A stretch of DNA of 64,000 nt from Paracerasibacillus soli. Lineage in GTDB: Bacteria; Bacillota; Bacilli; Bacillales; Amphibacillaceae. Below the pieces are notes generated by a model. The model saw nothing but the letters and a program-made list of their open reading frames with translations, was not told the DNA's origin and ran no database searches. The translations under genes were made by a program, and so were the position numbers. Shown piece by piece: positions 10,901-20,928 of the stretch (within the stretch, counting starts at the first letter, position 1; every line of letters starts with the position of its first letter). The stretch is taken from assembly GCF_034006335.1 (NCBI RefSeq), contig NZ_JAWDIQ010000001.1. One strand, 5' to 3'.

Positions 10901-13092
10901 TCCCAATCTGTACCTGATGATGACTTTTCAAAGTTATGCCAACTAGTAATTTTTAAAAATACATCTCCCTCTGGAAGATCCATTGGAGGCATTACCAGTG
11001 TAGCATTGGTATTACTACTGTAATCACCAGATAAATTTGTTGCATAAACATTATCACCAGTTAAAGCACTTTCAGGACCTGAAGTAGGAACTCCCCACTC
11101 CCATGAATCGTTTTCTCCAAACGAATGCCATCCAGTTGGTTTCGTTGCAAAGTCTTCATAATATCCTGGTGTAATACCTTGTTTTATTTCAACTGTATAC
11201 GCATCGCTTACGACAGTGTTATTACCAAAATCATTGATAGATAACGTATACGTCAATGTATTTCCAACTAGATCTTCTCCAGGAATCGTCGCTTTGTACT
11301 CTCCAGCTTTATAATTTCAGAGATTTGCTTTGCTGGAACTGTTTTTGTTTCTCCACCATCAACTTGGTAATTTACTTCTACAGAAGTGACACTAATATTA
11401 TCTTCCGCTTGGACAAAAAGCTCCAAATCCATTTCAGAGTATGTTACATTAACAGACTCATGCTCAAATGTTGGTGCCTCATTATCTTCTCCATCTTGCG
11501 TTACGACACCTTCAACATTTCCAAGTCCATCTAATATTGACGAAACTGCGTCAAATGCGTTTACAATACCATGACCATATCCATTATTCGGTGATTCTGG
11601 ATATTGACTATCTGTTCTTGCAATTGCTGTATCAATTAAAACTTGTTCCATATCATCAACTGAGATATTGGCATTTACTTGACGTAGTAAAGCAGCAACT
11701 GCTGATACAGCCGGGCCTGACATTGATGTTCCATTCCATCCACCTTCATAACCACTTCCTGGCACTGAGGAACGAATATTCACCCCAGGTGCAGAGATAT
11801 CTGGTTTAATTTCTCCATATGGTGATGGTCCACGTAATGAGAATGAAGCGATATTATCATTAATGTCCGTTGCACCAGTTGCAAAAGACTCTGGATAATT
11901 CGCTGGAACCGCAACAGATCCTGGTCCACCAGGGTTAGTTAATGTTGTATTTCCTGCAGAAAACTCTGGAAAATGCCATGTGCACGCCATGCTCTAACTG
12001 CATCTAGGTACCACTCATCTAGCCCAGGTCCTCCACCCATGAGTTATTAACAACGTCTGGAGCTAAATCTACACGGCCACCTGGTGCCAACATCCATTCA
12101 GCACCTGCTAAAAGTATTGCATCTGAAGTACTTCCAGCTGCATTAAATACTTTCACTGCAATCCATTCTGCTCCAGGTGCAACTCCGACTTGGTTTGAAC
12201 CATCTGGCTCACTTCCGACCATTGTACCTGTAACGTGTGTACCATGCCCATGATCATCATAAGCTGCCTCTCTACCAGCTGCAGTTGCATCAAGGAAACT
12301 ATATTGGTGATCAACTTCACCAGTAGCCGAATCATAACCACGGTATTTTTCCTTTAATGCAGGGTGATCCCACTGTACTCCGGAATCAAGACTTCCAACA
12401 ACTGTACCTGATCCGTCAATTCCCATTGCCCAAACATCAGGCGCTCCAACCCGCTCTACGTTCCACTCCACGTTTTGCAAATTAGATTGAGGTGTTTTCT
12501 CTTTTGTTTTAGTTGCTTCTAAAAGCTTACGTTGTTCGTTCGGTAGAATTTTTTCTACTTCGGCAAACTCAGCAATCTTTTCTGCAATTTCTTTATTTGC
12601 AGTAACTGCCATCCCATTCACAATATGATAGGAATGAAAGTCTTTGACGTTACCTTCTTTCATTTCTTGTTCCAAATACGCTGTCACACGTGATTGTGAT
12701 TCAAGTGCAACTGTTTTCAACTCGGCTACAACAGCTGAACGTTGTGAAAGCTTTGCTTGGTTAGCAGATAATTTTGCTTTCTTTGCACTCTTTTGTGCAT
12801 CTAAAGCAATTTTTTCAACGTCAGCCTTTTCTTGAAACTTAACAAGAAAAGTGACATGCTCATCTTTCTTGAATTCATCCATTAAGCGATTATTCAATTT
12901 TTCCTTTGCTAACTTCTTTGTATTGAATAACGACTGATGAACTTTTCCGTTTGCCTTTGCACTATTTCGATCATTTGATTGTGCATGAATAGTTGGCGTA
13001 AACAAAGAAAAGATCATGAGCAAAGATGCAATGACACTAAATAATTTGACTTGCATTTGTTTTCTTCTTCTTTTCTTCCCCAATACGTTCAT
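7971..13092 (-). CDS. Secreted S8 subtilase, bacillopeptidase F-like (five frame breaks)
   Basis: One extracellular protease of about 1,700 residues split over four frames. In order it has a Sec signal peptide (KKRRRK then a hydrophobic core ending HAQ), an inhibitor I9-type propeptide, the S8 domain with Asp in GSLDSGVQWDHP, His in DDHGHGTHVTGT, Asn in NNSW and Ser in NGTSMSGPAVS, two MAM/jelly-roll-like repeats (each with SFGENDSW and SWHNFE), a carboxypeptidase-regulatory-like domain (TITGTVTHEKTGNPIEGATV), a Bpr-type domain and an Ig-like domain. Breaks near 12036, 11970, 11314, 10189 and 10172 are each repaired by one added base. Domain order matches Bacillus Bpr. The ATG at 13092 has GGGAGG only one base away; a TTG at 13083 has better spacing and may be the true start. 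Confidence 0.88.
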
Positions 13093-13502
13093 TCCTCCCT
13101 ATAACAATGTTTTAATATCTAACTGCTTGTCCCAACTTTCCCCCTTTCCGTTTAATTTTGTGGTCAAATCATTGGTGTATATATAACAATACTAGAAATT
13201 TTTACAAAAGTCTGTCGAATCATGTCGCCAGATTACTGAATATTCCTAATTGAACAAAACGAATTATGTGCACTCATTTACATATAGTTAAAAAGAACTA
13301 GGGGCATATCATGTATATAAGTTTAAAACACATTAGAAACAATACTTTGCATGACACTTATCGGAACAAGGACTAACGAACTATTAACCTACTTTCCTAA
13401 AAAGGAAAGAAAAATAAGTCCTTCCACCTATTGTCATCGCTTTTTGATTTATAAAATGAGTATGTTTCACACTTTTTGTCTTTTCGCTAATCTTTTGCAC
13501 AT
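13093..13502. other. Gene-free region upstream of the subtilase
   Basis: About 410 bp with no convincing reading frame on either strand. It should contain the promoter and control sites of the secreted protease, but I could not identify a specific operator. Confidence 0.5.
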
Positions 13503-13546
13503 AAAAAGTCCTATAAACAGCAACGAAACACACTGTCTATAGGACT
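13503..13546 (-). terminator. Intrinsic terminator of the M42 peptidase gene
   Basis: GTCCTATAGACAG pairs with a CTGTTTATAGGAC arm and is followed on the minus strand by TTTTT. Confidence 0.8.
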
Positions 13547-13574
13547 AGCCTTATACCTTACTTTTTTATGAAGC

Positions 13575-14633
13575 TTATTTTTCCAGCGGGTTTAAACTTT
13601 CTTTTCCTGTAAGTTTTGCTATCATCTGAGCAAGTAATTCAATCTCATCTGCAATATCTTTTATGCTCACCGTCTCAACTGGTGAGTGCATATACCTTAA
13701 TGGTAAAGATACTAAAGCAACCGGTACCCCTTTACCAGTTAAGCGCATTTTATCCGCATCTGTACCAGTCATGCGGGGGGTTAATTCATACTGCAAGGAA
13801 ATTGCCAACTCTTTAGCAGTAGATTCTAAAAGTTGATTCATTTTTATATTAATTGGTGCACCTTTTGCTAAAACAGGTCCTTTTTCTAGTTGCACATCAC
13901 CATATTTATTCTTATTTACACCAGGATAGTCTGTAGCAAAGGTTACATCACATGCAATAGCCATCGTAGGCTCTATGGCAGATGCTGCAAAATATGCTCC
14001 GCCTAAATTAGTTTCTTCATTTACCGTACTGGCTGCATATACACCTACTTGGCAACCTAATTCTTTCACTCTCCGCAACACCTCGGCAACGATAAATGCA
14101 CCCGTACGATTATCAAGTCCACGTCCTGCTATGTATTGATTATTTAATAGTTCTGGGTTTCTTTTATATACTATTAGATCCCCTATTTGAACTTCCTGTT
14201 CCGCTTCCTGCTTTGTTTTATAACCACAATCGATAAATAAATCTTCCAAACCAAAGCCATCTTTTAATCCACCATGATGTTGTGCATTCACACCAATGAC
14301 ACCTGTACGTATTCCGTTATAACCAATTACAGTCACCATCATACCGACAGCTGCCTTTTCATTGATACCACCAACTTTATCAAAAAACAAATAACCATTC
14401 TCATCAATGCGATTAATTACTAGCGCAATTTCATCACAATGTCCTGCTAGCAACACCTTAAATGGTGCGTTAGGATTTAAAACACCAATTGCATTTCCTG
14501 CATGATCTGTCCTAATTTCATCTGCAAATGGCTTTACATAATGAATCCATTTATGCTGAATCAACATTTCTTGTCCAGATGGTGATGGTGTTTGTAATAA
14601 TTCCATTAAAAATTGTTTGTTTGCTAAATCCAC
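13575..14633 (-). CDS. M42 family zinc aminopeptidase
   Basis: Cytosolic di-zinc aminopeptidase of 352 residues that forms large tetrahedral assemblies in characterised relatives. Metal and catalytic motifs are visible in order: GHCDEI (first zinc His and Asp), GRGLDNR (bridging Asp), VNEETNLGG (catalytic Glu pair), ACDVTFATD, and MHSPVE (last zinc His). The start is a GTG at 14633 with GGAGG eight bases before it. It is monocistronic with its own terminator. Members are variously called glutamyl aminopeptidase or cellulase; the peptidase role is the supported one, and the exact substrate cannot be inferred. Confidence 0.9.
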   Translation of the reverse strand: MDLANKQFLMELLQTPSPSGQEMLIQHKWIHYVKPFADEIRTDHAGNAIGVLNPNAPFKVLLAGHCDEIALVINRIDENGYLFFDKVGGINEKAAVGMMVTVIGYNGIRTGVIGVNAQHHGGLKDGFGLEDLFIDCGYKTKQEAEQEVQIGDLIVYKRNPELLNNQYIAGRGLDNRTGAFIVAEVLRRVKELGCQVGVYAASTVNEETNLGGAYFAASAIEPTMAIACDVTFATDYPGVNKNKYGDVQLEKGPVLAKGAPINIKMNQLLESTAKELAISLQYELTPRMTGTDADKMRLTGKGVPVALVSLPLRYMHSPVETVSIKDIADEIELLAQMIAKLTGKESLNPLEK

Positions 14634-14893
14634 TGTAACCGCCTCCTCTTTTCTTCATCTTTTTATGTGCTTTATCAACATTTAAAGGCATAAAGTACTT
14701 ATAGCTACTTCATTTATCTTAAATTCTAGCTGTATGGGTCAACCAATTCAACAACGTGCAATAAAAATAATATACACTTATTCTAACCTTTAATGAAGTA
14801 TTTTGGTAAAATCATAGGCATTTTCATTTACGAAAGACTTGCTTCCACGTAAACTTTATATACTACGTCCTTCATAAGAAAGGGGAAATTCTA

Positions 14894-15441
14894 ATGAACT
14901 TAAATAATTGGTTTGCAAAAGCGATGACTTCTGAGACTTACGTAAAGAAAATGAAGAAAAACAAAGATAATCTTTTACACATTTACAACTCATTTGAAAT
15001 TCAGATATCCCTGAACAATACGCACAAATTGAAAAGCATAATTTACGTGTCATTGTCCTTACAGAAGACTGGTGTGGCGATGCGATGTTAAATGTACCAA
15101 TCCTATTACGTCTTTCAGAAAAGACAAACATGGAAGTACGTATGCTTTTAAGGGATGAGAATCTTGATTTAATGGATCAATATTTAACAAATGGCAAATC
15201 TCGTTCTATCCCAATTTTTATTTTTATCGATCAGGATGGAAATGAAGTTGCGAAATGGGGTCCACGCTCGGAATACATTCAACAATTTGTTGATAAACTC
15301 CGTGCACAACTTCCTCATAAAGATGACGAGAAATACGAAGAACAGTTTAAAGAAACACTTTCCACCACAACAAAATCTTTCTTAGAAAGAAAAGATTTTT
15401 GGGAAGATGTTCACAATAGCATTTTGGAGAAACTGATATAA
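14894..15441 (+). CDS. Thioredoxin-fold protein with a WCGDA active-site motif (frame break)
   Basis: Cytosolic thioredoxin-like protein of about 182 residues, of the type also classed as Thioredoxin_9. After adding one C near 15002, the frame reads SFEIPDIPEQYAQIEKHNLRVIVLTEDWCGDAMLN. The usual CxxC is therefore CGDA, with only the first cysteine kept, so disulfide exchange as in classical thioredoxin is not expected. The cis-proline region is seen in RSIPIFIFIDQDG. The ATG follows AAGGGG. The function of this family is not established. Confidence 0.82.
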
Positions 15442-15456
15442 CGAAGTAACTATAAC

Positions 15457-15558
15457 AAAAAGGGTCTGACCCCCATTTTTAACTACTATCATTAGTAAAA
15501 ATGTTAATGATTTATACTAAATGTAGTGGAAAGGGGGCTAACCCTTTTGTTTTGTTCC
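15457..15558 (+). terminator. Long terminator hairpin after the thioredoxin-like gene
   Basis: AAAAGGGT...CCCCC pairs with GGGGGCTAACCCTTTT, followed by TTGTTTTG. The left arm itself contains GGGTCTGACCC, a small hairpin motif seen again at 46254. Confidence 0.65.
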
Positions 15559-15634
15559 TGCTTCTTTTTTGTATATTTTATGCACGAACCCTCATACTAA
15601 AAAGGCAACTTATTTTGTATAAATTATAGGTGAC

Positions 15635-16645
15635 GTGATGCGACTAGAATTATTTAAACATATTTATTTTCGATTACCTGTTCTCGTACGACTTTTTATA
15701 ACCATTCTTCTCGTGATGCTTGTTTTTGGGATTACTATTCATTTTGTGGAGCCCAAACAATTCCCTACTATTTTTACCGGAATATGGTGGGCCTTTGTTA
15801 CTGCGGGTACGGTTGGATACGGAGATTTTGTTCCGCTTACAACTACCGGACGAATGATTGGAATCATATTAATTTTAAGTGGTGCAGGATTGCTCACTTT
15901 TTATATTTCTATTTTTGCTGCAGCAACGGTAAAACATGAGCGAGATTTATCAAAAGGAAAAGTTAACTTCAAAGGGAGTCAACATATTATCATTGTTGGT
16001 TGGAATGAAAGAACTCGAAAGTTAGTTAATTTATTGCAACAAACAAAACCACATGAAGAAATTGTTTTAATTGATCGGACTTTATCTTATTTATCTTACC
16101 AACATTATCCGCTACATTTTATTCATGGGGATGTTACAGATGACCAAACATTGAAACAGGCAAACATTCAGCAAGCAAAACGAGTCATCATAACAGCTGA
16201 TCATAGTCAGCAAGAAGCTGATCAGTTTACTATTTTGGCTACATTAGCCATTAGGGGTAATAATGATGACGTCCCAATCACTGTTGAAATACTAGCGAAA
16301 AAACAGGTGGAAAATGCCTTGCGAGCTGGAGCAAATGCGATTGTACAGCCTAATGATTTTATCGGTGGTTTACTTTTTCATGAACTATTCGGTAAAAAAT
16401 ATGGAAAGTCATTTGAAATCACGCAGACATTACTATCTCAACAACAATTTTCATTACTTCCCATCCCAAATCATTTAGTTAAGCATACTTTTATAGATAC
16501 AGTTACAGCACTACATGAGACTCATCATATACTCATCATCGGATTTGTAAGAGATAATAACTGGTTTATTAATCCAAATTCAATTGACACAATGAATAAA
16601 CAAGACATTTTAATAACGATGGTTCCTTGGAATCTAGAAAAGTAG
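15635..16645 (+). CDS. Two-TM potassium channel with RCK domains (YugO-like)
   Basis: Inner-membrane K+ channel of about 335 residues. TM1 covers roughly residues 16-36, a pore helix and selectivity filter TVGYGD lie at about 58-63, TM2 is LILSGAGLLTFYISIFAAA, and a cytosolic TrkA-N/RCK nucleotide-binding domain begins at IIIVGWNERTRKLV, followed by a TrkA-C-like end. B. subtilis YugO mediates K+ efflux in biofilm signalling and sits beside yugI and pgi, as here. The start is either GTG 15635 or ATG 15638; AGGTGA lies just upstream. Confidence 0.9.
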   Translation: MMRLELFKHIYFRLPVLVRLFITILLVMLVFGITIHFVEPKQFPTIFTGIWWAFVTAGTVGYGDFVPLTTTGRMIGIILILSGAGLLTFYISIFAAATVKHERDLSKGKVNFKGSQHIIIVGWNERTRKLVNLLQQTKPHEEIVLIDRTLSYLSYQHYPLHFIHGDVTDDQTLKQANIQQAKRVIITADHSQQEADQFTILATLAIRGNNDDVPITVEILAKKQVENALRAGANAIVQPNDFIGGLLFHELFGKKYGKSFEITQTLLSQQQFSLLPIPNHLVKHTFIDTVTALHETHHILIIGFVRDNNWFINPNSIDTMNKQDILITMVPWNLEK

Positions 16646-16728
16646 TCATCTTTGTCAAGAAACTGACTTTATGTTAACATATACTAATGTGTGAAAATAA
16701 CAGATATTAATAATGGGAGTTGTTCAGT

Positions 16729-17097
16729 ATGACAGAAAAATTAGAAGTTGGACAGATTGTACAAGGTAAAGTAACCGGAGTTCAACCATATGGCGCTTTT
16801 GTCGCATTAAATGATGAAGTACAAGGATTAGTTCATATTTCCGAAGTTACACACGGCTATGTGAAAGATATTAAGGAACATCTAGCTGTTGGGGATGAAG
16901 TAACAGTTAAAATATTAAGCATTGATGAAGAAAAGAATAAGGTTTCCTTATCAATCCGTGCAACAGAAGAAAAACCTAAAACAAGAACGAAACCACAAGC
17001 CAAAGCACAACACGTACAAGAAGATTCATCTTCTGCAGGTTTTAACACATTACGTGATAAACTACAGGATTGGATCAACCAAACTGAAAATAAATAA
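16729..17097 (+). CDS. yugI: S1-domain general stress protein 13 (YugI)
   Basis: Small cytosolic RNA-binding protein of 122 residues. A single S1 domain occupies about residues 6-78 (GQIVQGKVTGVQPYGAFVAL, GLVHISE, VKILSIDEEKNKVSLSIR), followed by a lysine-rich low-complexity tail and a short helix. This is the GSP13/YugI family, which associates with ribosomes. The ATG at 16729 has GGGAG nine bases upstream; a further-upstream TTG is less likely. Neighbours (yugO-like channel and pgi) match B. subtilis order. Confidence 0.9.
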   Translation: MTEKLEVGQIVQGKVTGVQPYGAFVALNDEVQGLVHISEVTHGYVKDIKEHLAVGDEVTVKILSIDEEKNKVSLSIRATEEKPKTRTKPQAKAQHVQEDSSSAGFNTLRDKLQDWINQTENK

Positions 17098-17104
17098 AGA
17101 TACA

Positions 17105-17141
17105 AGAGGGGCTAACCTTAACGGTCTAGCCTCTTTCTTTT
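17105..17141 (+). terminator. Intrinsic terminator after yugI
   Basis: AGAGGGGCTA pairs with TAGCCTCTTT, then TCTTTT. Confidence 0.8.
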
Positions 17142-17264
17142 GTCAATAATATGAACATTTGATAGGTAAATACATTAATTTTCTATCGTAGTTTCTTGAT
17201 TTTGTATGCCGCATTAAGTAAAGTAAAACTATAACAAGACTACATAAATATTGGAGGTTTCCCC

Positions 17265-18609
17265 ATGACACATATTGATTTTACTTACGATAAGGCACTT
17301 CCCTTTTTAAAAGAACATGAAATCCATTACTATGATGCCTTTGTAAACATAGCTCACGAGGCAATTCATCAAAAAACAGGTCAAGGTAACGACTTTCTAG
17401 GTTGGGTTAACTTACCACAAACATATGACAAAGAAGAATTATCGCGAATCCAGTCATGCGCACAAAAGATTAAAGAGGATACTGACGTTTTGCTTGTCAT
17501 TGGCATAGGTGGTTCCTATTTAGGTGCCCGAGCAGCCATTGAAATGTTAACCCATTCTTTTCAAAATATCCTTACGAAAGAAAAAAGACAAGCACCGCAA
17601 ATTATTTTTGTCGGTAATCATATGAGTTCTACATATATACACGATTTATTTGATGTGCTTGAAAACAAAGACGTTTCCATTAATGTCATATCAAAAAGCG
17701 GAACAACAACGGAACCAGCAATTGCATTTCGCATTTTCAAGAAGTTCCTAGAAGATAAATATGGTAAAGAGGAAGCGAGTAAACAATTTATGCGACGACA
17801 GATAAAGAAAAAGGTGCTTTAAAAACTGTTGCTGAACAGGAAGGCTATGAAACATTCGTTATTCCAGATGATGTTGGTGGTCGTTATTCTGTTCTTACTG
17901 CTGTAGGCCTTTTACCAATTGCGGTAAGTGGCATCAATGTTGAGGAAATGTTGAAAGGTGCTGCACAAGCAATGACTGATTTATCGGAACCAGCACTTTC
18001 TAAAAATATCGCTTATCAATATGCAGTCGTGCGACATGTTTTATATCAAAAAGGTAAAACGATTGAGATGCTCGTAAATTATGAACCACATTTGCAATAT
18101 TTCGGTGAATGGTGGAAACAGCTTTTTGGAGAAAGTGAAGGAAAAGATCATAAAGGTATTTTCCCTGCCTCCGCTAACTTTTCGACAGATTTACATTCTT
18201 TAGGACAATACATTCAAGAAGGACGTAGAGACTTGTTTGAAACTGTTCTCCATGTCCGAGCATCCGCCATGATATTGTTTTAGAAGAGGATGAAAAAGAT
18301 CTTGACGGATTAAATTATTTAGCAGGTAAGTCCATTCATGACATTAACGACAAAGCATTTCAAGGTACATTACTTGCTCACACAGATGGCAATGTACCAA
18401 ACTTAATTATTTCAATTCCGAAACTTGATGCTTTTACGTTTGGCTATCTTGTATATTTCTTCGAAAAGGCATGTGCAATGAGTGGGTATTTATTAGGTGT
18501 AAATCCATTCGATCAGCCTGGTGTAGAGGCATACAAGAAAAATATGTTTGCACTTTTAGGTAAACCAGGATTTGAACAAGAAAAGGAAGAACTCGAAAAA
18601 AGATTGTAA
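17265..18609 (+). CDS. pgi: Glucose-6-phosphate isomerase Pgi (two frame breaks)
   Basis: Glycolytic enzyme interconverting glucose-6-phosphate and fructose-6-phosphate. Conserved segments are VIGIGGSYLGARAAIE near residue 77, ISKSGTTTEPA near 145 (the SIS phosphate-binding motif) and DDVGGRYSVLTAVGLLPIA. The frame breaks near 17786, where adding one A yields KQIYATTDKEKGALK, and near 18264, where adding one C yields a histidine-aspartate segment leading to LEEDEKDLDG. The repaired product is about 449 residues, the normal Firmicute length, ending GFEQEKEELEKRL. GGAGG precedes the ATG. As a central-metabolism gene it is almost surely intact in the organism. Confidence 0.95.
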
Positions 18610-18647
18610 TAGAAAATAATTATCTTCTAAAAAAATGTAAAAATAAG

Positions 18648-18672
18648 GTTTAGTTTTTTTGAGAAAGGGTAA
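18648..18672 (+). promoter_or_regulatory. Possible sigma-B-type promoter
   Basis: GTTTAG and GGGTAA are separated by 13 bases, each one mismatch from the general-stress consensus GTTTAA/GGGTAT. A terminator follows 36 bases later, so the transcript would be a short RNA unless it reads through. Confidence 0.35.
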
Positions 18673-18708
18673 CAATATAGATGTAAGACTTTCTCGTATT
18701 CCCCTGTA

Positions 18709-18739
18709 AGCAAGGCGTCCAACGCTTTGCTTTTTTTTT
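18709..18739 (+). terminator. Intrinsic terminator downstream of pgi
   Basis: AGCAAGGCGT pairs with ACGCTTTGCT and is followed by a run of nine T. Confidence 0.85.
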
Positions 18740-18831
18740 GCCCTTTTTTCAAGTTTTCCGTTCACTTCATCGACAAATAAAGGAATCCTCCATTATACTT
18801 AATATAAAATATAGTTGGAGGTCATAACAGA

Positions 18832-20001
18832 ATGAATGAATTTACTAAAGTTCACAGTCGAAAAAATACTCGTTCAGTAAAGTGGGATGCAATACAATCT
18901 GTTTTCCAATCAGATGACGTATTACCAATGTGGGTAGCTGATATGGATTTTCGTGCTCCTGAGGCAGTAAATGAAGCGTTGATAAAACGAGCAGAACACG
19001 GGATTTATGGTTACACCACCATAGATGATGATGTCAATTCTTCCGTAATGAACTGGTTACGCAAACGCCATAATTGGGAAATTCAGAAAGAATGGCTCTC
19101 TTATAGCCCTGGAGTTGTACCCAGCATACAAATGGCCATTCAAGCATGCTCAAAACCTGGTGATGGAATTTTAATTCAAACACCTGTTTATACCCCTTTT
19201 TATCGTGCTGTAGAAGTGCTAAATCGGAAGCTAATTAAAAATCCACTTATTTATGATAATCACACATATTCTATTGACTTTGAGGATTTTGAGAAGAAAC
19301 TACAACAAGATGTAAAAATTTTCGTACTTTGTTCACCACATAACCCGATTGGTCGTGTTTGGAAAAGAGATGAATTAACTGAAATAGCACGGCTTTGCTT
19401 AAAATACAACGTACTTATCATATCAGACGAAATCCATTGTGATCTCATTTATCCGGGAAATAAACATATTCCAATTGCCTCTTTATCTGATGCAATTTCA
19501 CAGCAAACGATAACTTGTATGGCACCTTCTAAAACATTTAATTTAGCTGGTTTACAAGCTTCTTATATCGTTATTAAAAATAAATCGATACGAAAAAAGG
19601 TTACGGATGCATTCGAAAAACAAGGTTTTCATATGATAAATACAATGGGCAATATTGCCATGGAAGTCGCTTACAAAGAGGGGGAACCTTGGCTTGAGCA
19701 ACTCATATCCGTCATAACTAAGCATAAGGAATACGTTATTTCTGAATTAGAGTCAAAAACTAGTTTACGTGTTGTACAACCAGAAGGTACTTATTTACTA
19801 TGGATTGACTGTAGTAGTTTACAGTTAAAAACCGATGAATTACAGCGATTTATGGTTGAACAAGCAAAAGTAGGATTGAATGCTGGCTTGGCGTATGGTG
19901 AAGAGGGTATGCAATTTATGCGTTTAAATATTGCTTGTCCAATGGACACATTACAAGAAGGTATTCAAAGAATCATACGTGCGGTTAATACTAATAAATA
20001 A
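18832..20001 (+). CDS. PLP-dependent C-S lyase of the MalY/PatB family
   Basis: Fold-type I pyridoxal-phosphate enzyme of 389 residues that cleaves cystathionine or cysteine conjugates (C-S lyase); some members moonlight as regulators. Visible motifs are LPMWVADMDFRAPEAV near residue 32, SPHNPIGRVW, IISDEIHCDLIYPG with the cofactor Asp, and APSKTFNLAGLQ with the Schiff-base lysine near residue 233, then the C-terminal RLNIACP arginine. GGAGG lies ten bases before the ATG. In B. subtilis patB neighbours kinB-kapB; here kapB is nearby but kinB is not. Confidence 0.9.
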   Translation: MNEFTKVHSRKNTRSVKWDAIQSVFQSDDVLPMWVADMDFRAPEAVNEALIKRAEHGIYGYTTIDDDVNSSVMNWLRKRHNWEIQKEWLSYSPGVVPSIQMAIQACSKPGDGILIQTPVYTPFYRAVEVLNRKLIKNPLIYDNHTYSIDFEDFEKKLQQDVKIFVLCSPHNPIGRVWKRDELTEIARLCLKYNVLIISDEIHCDLIYPGNKHIPIASLSDAISQQTITCMAPSKTFNLAGLQASYIVIKNKSIRKKVTDAFEKQGFHMINTMGNIAMEVAYKEGEPWLEQLISVITKHKEYVISELESKTSLRVVQPEGTYLLWIDCSSLQLKTDELQRFMVEQAKVGLNAGLAYGEEGMQFMRLNIACPMDTLQEGIQRIIRAVNTNK

Positions 20002-20052
20002 TAGGTTGCAGCAATACTTTGGTTTGGTCATTAGAAAACAAAAAGTACACCT

Positions 20053-20175
20053 AACAATCAGTGGGGTTTTACACTCTCCATCCCCACTGATTTCTTATTT
20101 GAGAGAATAACACCTTGCTGTTAATCCTCCACTTAGCATTCCTGTCTCCAGGTCTTATAGTCTGTAATAGTAGCT
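20053..20175. repeat. Interspersed structured repeat, copy B
   Basis: CAGTGGGG and CCCCACTG form a strong hairpin, followed by GCTGTTAATCC and a GGTCTTATAGTCTGTAAT block. These align in the same order with the 62770-62927 copy. The rest of this 230-bp gap holds no gene. Confidence 0.5.
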
Positions 20176-20233
20176 CCATGAACTCGATATCATGTAGAAA
20201 TAGCCACACACGCGTTCATTGGATGCTGAATGC

Positions 20234-20806
20234 TTATTCTTTATCTTCTAGTTCCGTTGGATCAGTTGGTTTCTTCTCAGAGTCTACATCTTTCTTTGGC
20301 TTTATTTCTCCACAAATTTTCCGAACACCTGAATCTCCAGCTGGTTGACTCATTCCATCATCTTGCCCTTCTGTAATAATAAGTGACGTTCCTTCACCTT
20401 TTAATAATGATTTTTTACCTTCTTGTATTGTAGCGCCGTTTACCGTTACTTCAGTGTCAACTTTCCCATCGTCTTTTGCCTTTATATTAGGTAGATCTCC
20501 CAGATGGGAACCTTTGGGATTCATCAACCCATGTTGTTTTCCTTCCGGATTAAGATGATTTCCAGCAGTTTTAAATTCGGGACCTTCACATTTCGCATAC
20601 TCATGAATATGAATGCCATGAAACCCTGGCGTAAGGCCTTCTACTTTTACTTTTATTTTCACACCATCAGGTTGGCTAGATAATTTAGCAGTTCCAACCT
20701 TATCTCCAGAAGCATTGTACATATCAATTTCCTTCACATTTGGCGTATGTTGTTGACAAGCTACTAAAGTGAATAATAATAAGACAATCATCCTTAAAAT
20801 ACGCAT
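20234..20806 (-). CDS. SodC-like lipoprotein lacking one copper ligand (YojM-like)
   Basis: Membrane-anchored Cu/Zn superoxide dismutase-fold protein of 190 residues. A lipobox LVAC sits near residue 17. HGIHIHEY, AGNHLNP, KQHG and GSHLGD supply the zinc site and three copper-ligand histidines, and GVRKICGEI holds the active-site arginine. The fourth copper ligand, normally His in a strand written LVIHEG, is Thr here (SLIITEGQDD). B. subtilis YojM is also known to lack copper ligands, so normal dismutase activity is doubtful. An acidic lysine-rich tail ends the protein. Confidence 0.88.
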   Translation of the reverse strand: MRILRMIVLLLFTLVACQQHTPNVKEIDMYNASGDKVGTAKLSSQPDGVKIKVKVEGLTPGFHGIHIHEYAKCEGPEFKTAGNHLNPEGKQHGLMNPKGSHLGDLPNIKAKDDGKVDTEVTVNGATIQEGKKSLLKGEGTSLIITEGQDDGMSQPAGDSGVRKICGEIKPKKDVDSEKKPTDPTELEDKE

Positions 20807-20895
20807 GTTATTTCTCCTTTAACAAGACATTCTCCCGTTAGTATTTGCAAAATAAAAATACATAAACATCTTGTTATAAGAAAATTACTTTTACC

Positions 20896-20928
20896 AAAAA
20901 AGGATTCCTATCGTAAGGAATCCTTTTT
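20896..20928 (-). terminator. Terminator overlapping the stop of the small membrane protein gene
   Basis: AAAAGGATTCCTTA pairs with TAGGAATCCTTTT on the minus strand, then TT; the hairpin covers the last codons of the gene at 20908. Confidence 0.75.
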
